From an uncultured Lachnospiraceae bacterium (GTDB lineage Bacteria > Bacillota > Clostridia > Lachnospirales > Lachnospiraceae), in the NCBI GenBank assembly GCA_946633495.1, contig CAMPAX010000114.1, positions 1 to 7,418 on the forward strand: a stretch of 7,418 bases of DNA, in the 5' to 3' direction. The translations under genes were made by a program, and so were the position numbers. How positions within the stretch are numbered: position 1 is the first letter of the stretch; each line of letters begins with the position of its first letter. Below the pieces are notes generated by a model. That model was not told the origin of the DNA, did not search any database, and worked only from the letters and a program-made list of their open reading frames with translations. Shown here in pieces: positions 1 through 4,685 of the stretch.

Positions 1-1
1 G

Positions 2-571
2 GATCTGGCGTGGCTGACGGAAAATGGTATGGACAGGGCGATCCGGGCCTATGCGGCATCCGGACCGGTCATGGGAATCTGCGGCGGATATCAGATGCTG
101 GGTGAAACCATCGAGGATCCTGCGGGAGCAGAGCAGGGCGGCATGGCGAAGGGACTGGGACTTCTCAAGGTGCGTACCGTGCTGGAAGCATCGAAGATCC
201 AGACCAGAAGAGAGGACAGGATCGGTCCCTTGCAGGGAGCCTTCCGGGAGCTGGGAGGATGCCTCGTGCGGGGGTATGAGATCCATATGGGAAGGACCTC
301 ACCGAATGCCGGGACAGAGCATCCGGAACAGCCTGTTCTCCTTGAAGAAGGAAATACTTACGGAACCTATCTGCATGGACTTTTCGATGCACCGGAGGTG
401 ATTCCTGCGTTACGGCAGGCATTGGCACGACTTCGGGGGATCACACTTCCCAAAGCAAAGGCAGTGGATTACGAAGCGTTTAAAGAACGGGAATACGACC
501 GGCTCGCGGAGCAGCTGAGAAAAGCCATTGATATGGATATGATCTATCGGATTCTTGGGATCGGATCATGA
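2..571 (+). CDS. cobQ: Cobyric acid synthase CobQ/CbiP, C-terminal part (5' end outside window)
   Basis: This is the C-terminal glutamine amidotransferase region of cobyric acid synthase, a cytoplasmic enzyme that amidates four side chains of the corrin ring using glutamine and ATP. The frame is open from base 2 (DLAWLTENGMD...) with no start in the window, so about 190 residues are visible of a protein usually near 500. The class I/triad GATase signature GICGGYQMLG, with the nucleophile Cys, is encoded at about 74-103, and the conserved GTYLHGLFD segment, with the catalytic His, at about 361-389. Both fit CobQ better than CobB: the segment after the Cys loop (EDPAGAEQG, GLGLL, then K after T) follows the CobQ pattern. 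The gene ends in TGA at 569-571. It is followed by a short repeat-containing spacer and cobU, as expected in a late cobalamin operon. No damage is visible. Confidence 0.93.
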   Translation, partial: DLAWLTENGMDRAIRAYAASGPVMGICGGYQMLGETIEDPAGAEQGGMAKGLGLLKVRTVLEASKIQTRREDRIGPLQGAFRELGGCLVRGYEIHMGRTSPNAGTEHPEQPVLLEEGNTYGTYLHGLFDAPEVIPALRQALARLRGITLPKAKAVDYEAFKEREYDRLAEQLRKAIDMDMIYRILGIGS

Positions 572-574
572 TGG

Positions 575-643
575 GTTATTTGATACAAGATTGACAGGCT
601 GCCTGATATAGGATTGACAGGTTATTTGATACATGATTCGGAA
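575..643 (+). repeat. Three imperfect 23-bp tandem repeats between cobQ and cobU
   Basis: Units lie at 575-597, 598-620 and 621-643. Units 1 and 2 match at 17 of 23 positions and both end in GATTGACAG. Units 1 and 3 share GTTATTTGATACA, one mismatch, then GATT, and match at 18 of 23. The array fills the whole spacer from 4 bp after the cobQ stop to the ribosome binding site of cobU. The ATG at 633, which could be mistaken for the cobU start, is created by one base change inside unit 3. The function is unknown; local duplication or a regulatory site are both possible. Confidence 0.75.
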
Positions 644-650
644 AGAGGTG
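644..650 (+). promoter_or_regulatory. Ribosome binding site that favours the TTG start of cobU
   Basis: The sequence AGAGGTG (644-650) is a good Shine-Dalgarno match. It lies 6-8 bases before TTG at 657. The alternative ATG at 633 has no purine-rich site in front of it and falls within the third tandem repeat. Confidence 0.6.
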
Positions 651-656
651 ACCCTC

Positions 657-1247
657 TTGCAGACAGAACAAATGCTGAAAACCTGGCGGGGGATCCGCCT
701 GATCATCGGAGGTGCCGCCTCCGGTAAATCGGAATATGCGGAACGAATGGCTCTGAGGGGGCCGGGGGCGCGGGTCTATCTGGCTACCATGCGAAAAAGC
801 GATTCCGCAAAGGCCCGGATCAAAAAGCATGTTTTTAGAAGACAGGATATGGGACTTATCACCATGGAAGATCCCTGTCTGGATCTCTCGGGATGGAGAG
901 GGCTTTCGACAGGAGTGATCCTTTTGGAGGATCTTCCGAATCTGCTGGCGAACCGGATGTTTCGCCCGGACTTTGACGGATCTTCGGATGGTTTTTGGAA
1001 GAATGGATCCGCCGATATGAAGATGAACATGTCTCTTCTGATTCAGGCACTGATAACGGATATTCAAAGCCTTGCGGGACATACGGAGCAGCTGATCATC
1101 GTCTCCGGAAATCTCTTTGAGGATGGAAAAGAATACGATGAAATGACAGAACTGTATCTGGCCGGCTTGGGGGAACTTCACCGCCGGCTGGCAGAACATG
1201 CGGATAGCGTAACGGAGGTAGTCTGTGGGATTCCGATCGATCATTAA
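657..1247 (+). CDS. cobU: Adenosylcobinamide kinase / adenosylcobinamide-phosphate guanylyltransferase CobU, divergent
   Basis: CobU phosphorylates adenosylcobinamide and transfers GMP to it, giving AdoCbi-GDP for CobS. From TTG 657 the protein has 196 residues, close to the usual 180-190. The ATG at 633, in frame, would add 8 residues but lacks a ribosome binding site. Visible family features are the P-loop GGAASGKS (18-25), an ATMRKSD strand, the RIKKH segment whose His58 matches the guanylylated His of the family, the EDP motif (71-73), and LLEDLPNLLAN (89-99) in place of the usual LLDCLTxWxxN. The C-terminal third is odd: the family's SNEVG-x-G-x-VP loop is replaced by SGNLFEDGKEYDE (150-162), although the end (LHRRLAEHADSVTEVVCGIP) is conserved. 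A second short CobU-like gene downstream keeps exactly the loop that this one lacks. The last 23 bases overlap cobS, which suggests translational coupling. The family is sure; full bifunctional activity is not. Confidence 0.87.
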   Translation: MQTEQMLKTWRGIRLIIGGAASGKSEYAERMALRGPGARVYLATMRKSDSAKARIKKHVFRRQDMGLITMEDPCLDLSGWRGLSTGVILLEDLPNLLANRMFRPDFDGSSDGFWKNGSADMKMNMSLLIQALITDIQSLAGHTEQLIIVSGNLFEDGKEYDEMTELYLAGLGELHRRLAEHADSVTEVVCGIPIDH

Positions 1248-2070
1248 ATCCATAGGAAATGCATTTTCCACCTATTCGCGGATCCCGGTGCCCCAGGGGA
1301 AGAATGCAAACTGGAACCCGGAGGATATGCGATATACTTTGGGCTTTTTTCCATGCGTCGGGATAGTGATCGGGGCATTGGAGTATCTTGTCTTTCGGTT
1401 TCTTCCGGTTCCGGGCCCGGCAAAAGCACTGATCATGGCAGTGCTTCCCCTGATCATAACCGGCGGGATCCATGTGGATGGATTTATGGATACGGCAGAT
1501 GCATTTCACTCCTATGGAGACACGGAGAAAAAACTGAAAATACTGTCAGATCCTCATATCGGAGCCTTTGCGGTGATCCGGGTACTGATCCTGGCGGGGC
1601 TGTATCTCGCCGGGCTTCTGGTACTGACCCAGGGCCCCGGAAGCGGAAACCCGAAGACTCCGGTCCTTTCTCAGGCGGATCTTCAAATGCAGAGGGAGAT
1701 TGGCTTTATCTTTGCGGGGACATTTATCATCAGCCGGGCGGCTTCCGGATTTCTGGTCCTGACACAGCCGGCGGCGAAAAAAAGCGGAATGACCGCTGAC
1801 CTGAAGACGAATGCGGCAGGCGGAAATAAGATATTACTTTTGATCCCCGCCATGGCAGTTGCCATTGCAGGGCTTTTCATATCCCCGCTGATGATGACAC
1901 TGGCACTTCTGGCACTGGTTTTTACCACCGGTTGGTTTCTCTTTGCCCGAGTACGTCCTCTGGGCGGCATCACCGGTGATCTTGCCGGATGGTACCTGTC
2001 CGTCAGTGAATGCGCCATGGTTCTTGCCATAGCGGTGGAGTGCTGTGTTTACAGGATATCCCTGGGGTGA
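1225..2070 (+). CDS. cobS: Adenosylcobinamide-GDP ribazoletransferase (cobalamin synthase) CobS
   Basis: CobS is the integral membrane enzyme that joins AdoCbi-GDP and alpha-ribazole (or its phosphate) to form the lower axial ligand of cobalamin. The GTG start at 1225 is chosen because GGAGG lies at 1214-1218, six bases upstream. It lies inside the end of cobU, a 23-base overlap typical of coupled genes. The 281-residue product has the hallmark GGIHVDGFMDTADAF (80-94), followed by KLKILSDPHIGAFAV (103-117), and the late motif GGITGDLAGW (247-256). Hydrophobic segments lie at about 41-57, 66-80, 117-135, 159-178, 203-221, 222-241 and 256-272. It is somewhat longer than the common 245-260 residues. 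The extra length sits in a polar loop at about 136-158, after the fourth segment and away from the conserved Asp-rich motif. No sign of damage is seen. Confidence 0.94.
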   Translation: MGFRSIIKSIGNAFSTYSRIPVPQGKNANWNPEDMRYTLGFFPCVGIVIGALEYLVFRFLPVPGPAKALIMAVLPLIITGGIHVDGFMDTADAFHSYGDTEKKLKILSDPHIGAFAVIRVLILAGLYLAGLLVLTQGPGSGNPKTPVLSQADLQMQREIGFIFAGTFIISRAASGFLVLTQPAAKKSGMTADLKTNAAGGNKILLLIPAMAVAIAGLFISPLMMTLALLALVFTTGWFLFARVRPLGGITGDLAGWYLSVSECAMVLAIAVECCVYRISLG

Positions 2071-2096
2071 GAAAAAAGATCGTGATCAACCAGGGG

Positions 2097-2115
2097 GTAC
2101 CATCGGGGATGGTAC
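2097..2115 (+). other. Perfect 8-bp inverted repeat (hairpin or operator-like) between cobS and the CobU-like gene
   Basis: GTACCATC (2097-2104) and GATGGTAC (2108-2115) are exact reverse complements around a GGG loop, in the 84-bp gap after cobS and 40 bp before the next start. No T-run follows, so an intrinsic terminator is unlikely. It could be an RNA stem at the mRNA junction or a protein-binding palindrome. Confidence 0.55.
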
Positions 2116-2154
2116 AATGTCCTTTGCGGAAGGAAATGATTTACGGAGGAGAAA

Positions 2155-2538
2155 ATGATTCTATATGTCGGAGGAAAAGCCCAGGGGATGGAAGAAGCAG
2201 TGCATGCCGAATACGGAGAAAACTGCGATCGAATCCTGTATCCGGAACGTGAGATCCGCGAACGAATCCTAGAGAGGGATTTTGCGATAATTTCCGGCGA
2301 TGGAGGATCGGAGCTTACGGAAGAGATCCTGACAAAGAGTCTGTCGGAGATCCTGTCAAAAGAAAAGTCCGGGAGACCACTGGTGGTAATATCGAATCTG
2401 GTGGGCTGCGGAGTGATCCCGGTGGATCCGAAAGAAGAACAGTACCGGGAGATTGCAGGACGGCTTCAGGTGAAACTGGCAGAAAACGCAGCAGAGGTCT
2501 ACCGGGTGACTGCGGGAATCCCGGAACGTATAAAGTGA
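2155..2538 (+). CDS. Short CobU-like protein lacking a functional P-loop
   Basis: This is a 127-residue protein in the cobalamin operon, with GGAGGAGAAA directly before ATG 2155. The C-terminal half matches CobU well. VVISNLVGCGVIPVDP (77-92) corresponds to the family's VSNEVGxGIVP loop, and YREIAGRLQVKLAENAAEVYRVTAGIPERIK is the usual end. The N-terminus begins like CobU (MILYVGG), but the P-loop is GGKAQGMEEA (6-15), without the Gly-Lys-Ser/Thr needed to hold ATP phosphates. The RxxxH segment with the guanylylated His is absent, and the protein is about 60 residues shorter than CobU. Short CobU-like proteins are, to my memory, seen in other clostridial cobalamin clusters, so this may be a conserved accessory gene and not decay. 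The reading frame is intact. A role with the upstream CobU is inference. A catalytic CobU role for this protein alone is unlikely. Confidence 0.72.
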   Translation: MILYVGGKAQGMEEAVHAEYGENCDRILYPEREIRERILERDFAIISGDGGSELTEEILTKSLSEILSKEKSGRPLVVISNLVGCGVIPVDPKEEQYREIAGRLQVKLAENAAEVYRVTAGIPERIK

Positions 2539-2587
2539 CCGCGGACAGCAGAAGGATAGTTCGAAAACCGGTTTCCGGCGGGTTTGG

Positions 2588-3112
2588 ATGATGCTGCCGG
2601 GATCATTTCCGAACCCGGATCAGATCATACTGATCTACTGCAGGAGCGGACGAAGGAGCAAAGAAGCGGCAGAGAAACTGGCGAATATGGGGTACAAAAA
2701 TATCTATGAATTCGGCGGTATCATTACCTGGACAGGAGAAACCGTAACCGAAGCGCCGAAACAGGAGGAGAAAGAGATGAAGCTTATGATCGGGGATACC
2801 GAAGTACCCGTGACCTGGCAGAACAACGTATCCACAGCTGCCCTTCGAGAGCTGCTCCCCCTTGAGATTCCCATGTCCATGTACGGAGGATTTGAACAGG
2901 TAGGTCCCATCGGTCAGAGCATTGTAAGTGATGATACGCAGACGACGACGGACTATGGAGATATCGTGCTTTATTCAGGAGATCAGATCGTGATCTTCTA
3001 CGGATCCAATTCCTGGTCTTACACCAGACTTGGACATATCCACATGCCGCAGGATGAGCTGGAAACCCTGCTTGCAAATGGAGATGTGACGATTCGGATA
3101 ACACAGGACTAA
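2588..3112 (+). CDS. Half rhodanese domain joined to a cyclophilin-like domain; probable 5'-truncated gene
   Basis: The 174-residue frame holds the C-terminal half of a rhodanese domain (about 10-50) with the active-site loop CRSGRRS (18-24) and the usual tail LANMGYKNIYEFGGIITW. An acidic linker (about 52-63) and a cyclophilin-like fold (about 65-174: MKLMIGDTEVPVTW..., GDIVLYSGDQIVIFYG, YTRLGHI) follow. A full rhodanese domain is near 100 residues. The first half, with its DVR...EY..GHI.GA signature, is missing. In this frame only 18 codons precede ATG 2588 before a stop, and the upstream gene is unrelated. ATG 2588 has no good ribosome binding site. AGGAGG at 2763-2768 sits 8 bases before ATG 2777, which would yield the 111-residue cyclophilin-like domain alone. 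The likely history is loss of the 5' half of a rhodanese-cyclophilin fusion, with the cyclophilin-like domain still expressed. Its substrate is unknown. Confidence 0.65.
   Translation: MMLPGSFPNPDQIILIYCRSGRRSKEAAEKLANMGYKNIYEFGGIITWTGETVTEAPKQEEKEMKLMIGDTEVPVTWQNNVSTAALRELLPLEIPMSMYGGFEQVGPIGQSIVSDDTQTTTDYGDIVLYSGDQIVIFYGSNSWSYTRLGHIHMPQDELETLLANGDVTIRITQD
2763..2768 (+). promoter_or_regulatory. Strong internal ribosome binding site before the cyclophilin-like domain
   Basis: AGGAGG lies 8 bases before ATG 2777, exactly at the junction between the rhodanese remnant and the cyclophilin-like domain. It is a far better match than anything in front of ATG 2588. Its Gly/Glu-rich coding context could also produce this match by chance. 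Confidence 0.5.
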
Positions 3113-3152
3113 AGTCTTTCCGGTCATATCGAACTGCATATTTGAGTGAATC

Positions 3153-3240
3153 ATATGATGCCGGGGTGAAAAGGCATTTTGCCCCGGCCGATGATTCGCA
3201 GCACGCGCACTACGTTTGCAAAGTGCTGCTATCATCATAT
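3153..3240 (+). other. Structured intergenic element with nested and competing stems
   Basis: The 234-bp gap between the cyclophilin-like gene and the lipoprotein gene contains a compact set of inverted repeats. ATATGATG (3153-3160) pairs with CATCATAT (3233-3240) as a closing helix. Inside it, a 12-bp stem pairs 3160-3171 with 3177-3188 (GCCGGGG against CCCCGGC, two G-T pairs, then AAA/TTT), around a 5-base loop. A second stem pairs GCAGCAC (3198-3204) with GTGCTGC (3223-3229). GATGAT (3190-3195) can pair with ATCATC (3231-3236), which would extend the second stem but break the closing helix. No T-run follows either stem, so it is not a standard terminator. It ends before the downstream promoter, so as RNA it would be part of the upstream transcript. 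It may be a dispersed repeat or a small structured RNA; I recognise no known family. Confidence 0.55.
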
Positions 3241-3267
3241 CCACGATCACGAAAAATGCATTTACGG

Positions 3268-3296
3268 ATGCCATCCCACCCGTCATATGTTATAAT
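3268..3296 (+). promoter_or_regulatory. Extended -10 promoter of the lipoprotein/radical SAM unit
   Basis: TATAAT at 3291-3296 is a perfect -10 box, with TG at 3288-3289 giving the extended form TGnTATAAT. ATGCCA at 3268-3273 matches 4 of 6 positions of a -35 box at the ideal 17-bp spacing. Transcription would start near 3303, leaving a leader of about 44 bases before ATG 3347. Confidence 0.78.
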
Positions 3297-3346
3297 CAAA
3301 GCAAACAAACTGAGGAAGACACAGTTTTGAAAGAAAGGATTTCATT

Positions 3347-3574
3347 ATGAAGATACGACCGAAGAAAGCCATGCTGATCGGGCTTGCCTCTTCCGTACTT
3401 TTCAACACCGCCGGATGCGTAACCAATGGAGGATCGGAAGAACCGAAACCGCAGGTGACCACGGAGGAAAATGTACCGGTTGCGGTCTATGGCCCGCCGG
3501 AGGCATTTACATCCGCTCCTACGGTAGAGGAAAATGAACTTCCGGACGTCTATGGACCGCCGGAGGATTTTTGA
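3347..3574 (+). CDS. Small lipoprotein with two VYGPPExF repeats, candidate substrate of the adjacent radical SAM enzyme
   Basis: This 75-residue protein has AAAGGA (3334-3339) seven bases before ATG 3347. It starts with a basic n-region (KIRPKK), a hydrophobic core (AMLIGLASSVLF) and a lipobox-like TAGC with Cys24, so it is predicted to be exported and lipid-anchored. The mature part is short and acidic (EEPKP...TTEEN). It then carries two 15-residue repeats with a 21-residue period: residues 40-54 and 61-75, both EEN....VYGPPE.F, with 10 of 15 positions identical. The second repeat ends the protein at Phe75. At DNA level the VYGPPE codons differ at a single base of 18, which suggests recent duplication or strong constraint. 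A tiny protein with a repeated C-terminal motif directly before a SPASM radical SAM enzyme fits a RiPP-like precursor. The signal peptide would then act as leader or export signal. The modification is unknown; Tyr, Pro and Phe of the motif are the candidate sites. Confidence 0.85.
   Translation: MKIRPKKAMLIGLASSVLFNTAGCVTNGGSEEPKPQVTTEENVPVAVYGPPEAFTSAPTVEENELPDVYGPPEDF
3562..3566 (+). promoter_or_regulatory. Ribosome binding site of the radical SAM gene, inside the last repeat of the lipoprotein
   Basis: GGAGG spans the Pro-Glu-Asp codons of the final VYGPPEDF repeat and lies 9 bases before ATG 3576. It fixes the start at 3576. The in-frame ATG at 3534 would overlap the lipoprotein and add 14 residues unlike any radical SAM N-terminus. 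Confidence 0.75.
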
Positions 3575-3575
3575 C

Positions 3576-4664
3576 ATGACAAAACAGGAGATCAAACTTG
3601 CAAATCTGAATACACTGGCAGATTATCAGGAAAAACTCTGCCAAAATCCGCAGCTGCGTCAGCTCTTTTTCGAGTTGACGCTTCGTTGCAATGAGGCTTG
3701 TTTTCATTGCGGCAGCAGCTGTGCTTCCAACCGCCCGGACGGGCTCCCTCTGGAGAAGCTGAAGGATATTCTGGATGAAGTGAAGGCAGAATTCGGCACC
3801 GGCGTGAAGATCGCGCTGACCGGAGGCGAACCCTTCCTGTATCCGGATTTTTTTGCATTTACGGAATATCTTCATAAGCAGGGATTCCGCTGGGGCATGA
3901 CCAGTAACGCTACCCTGATCACAAAAGAAGTGGCCGAACATCTTCGGGATACGGGGATGACCGGGATCTCGGTGAGTATCGACGGACTTCCCGAAACACA
4001 TGACCGGTACCGGAATTACCCCGGGGGTTACCGGCTTGCCATGGAAGGACTTCAGAATCTGATCGAAGCGGCTGAAGGATCGAAAGGCTGCGAACCCTTC
4101 ACCACGATGGTGACCACGGTGGTGAACCATGAAAACATTCGGGAGATACCTGCACTCTTCGATATCTTCGATCACATGGACATCAACGAATGGCGGCTTA
4201 CCGGCATCGAACCCATCGGACGGGCGCTGAACTTCCCGGATATGCTTCTCACACCGGAGGATAACCGGTGGCTGATGGAATATATCAAAGCCAAAAGAGA
4301 AGAGAAGCTGCCGGTCGAATACTCCTGCTGCCATTTTCTCGGATTGGAATATGAGGCAGAGGTCAGAGACTGGTACTTCCTCTGCAATGCGGGAATTTAC
4401 GTCGCGGCCATTATGGAGAACGGTGACGTGGGAGCCTGCCTGGACATCCCGCGAAATAATATCTCGATCCAGGGAAATGTACTGAATGACTCCTTTACCC
4501 GGATCTGGAAGGAGGAGTTTCAGTTCTACCGGACGCCCCTTTCCGATCGGAATGAAACATGCAGGGCCTGCCCGGAGAAGCGGTTCTGCCGCGGAGGATC
4601 CTATCACAGCTGGAACTTCGAGAAGGAAGAGCCCAGAGTCTGCTTTAAGGATGTGCTTTTCTGA
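3576..4664 (+). CDS. Radical SAM/SPASM peptide-modifying enzyme
   Basis: The 362-residue product has a radical SAM core with the CNEACFHC cluster motif (C38, C42, C45: CxxxCxxC), LTGGEP (81-86) and a SVSIDG strand (133-137). Its C-terminal SPASM domain has C270-x12-G-x4-C288, then C329-x2-C332-x5-C338. That domain normally binds two extra 4Fe-4S clusters and is common in enzymes that modify ribosomally made peptides. The usual next Cys (Cx3C) is Ser342 in CRGGS; a late C356 and an extra pair C251-C252 could supply ligands. Such enzymes cleave S-adenosylmethionine to a radical that typically forms C-S, C-C or C-O links in a peptide. No B12-binding domain and no obvious separate RRE domain are seen, apart from the ~35 residues before the core. 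The start lies one base after the lipoprotein stop, so the two are translationally coupled. The lipoprotein is the natural candidate substrate. The exact reaction is not predictable here. Confidence 0.9.
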   Translation: MTKQEIKLANLNTLADYQEKLCQNPQLRQLFFELTLRCNEACFHCGSSCASNRPDGLPLEKLKDILDEVKAEFGTGVKIALTGGEPFLYPDFFAFTEYLHKQGFRWGMTSNATLITKEVAEHLRDTGMTGISVSIDGLPETHDRYRNYPGGYRLAMEGLQNLIEAAEGSKGCEPFTTMVTTVVNHENIREIPALFDIFDHMDINEWRLTGIEPIGRALNFPDMLLTPEDNRWLMEYIKAKREEKLPVEYSCCHFLGLEYEAEVRDWYFLCNAGIYVAAIMENGDVGACLDIPRNNISIQGNVLNDSFTRIWKEEFQFYRTPLSDRNETCRACPEKRFCRGGSYHSWNFEKEEPRVCFKDVLF

Positions 4665-4685
4665 TATGACGCGAAGAGAAAAATC

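Noticed and set aside
591..619. Two perfect TTGACA boxes as -35 promoter elements before cobU
   Set aside because: They are part of the tandem repeat units, and neither has an acceptable -10 box at 16-18 bp.
576..1271. A 231-residue open frame on the minus strand
   Set aside because: It is antisense to cobU, whose P-loop and family motifs are convincing on the + strand.
3160..3188. The 12-bp GC-rich stem as an intrinsic terminator of the upstream operon
   Set aside because: No run of T follows the stem on either strand.
3142..3330. A 62-residue + frame starting with TTG
   Set aside because: It runs through the structured element and across the promoter of the lipoprotein, has no ribosome binding site, and its open frame is likely incidental.
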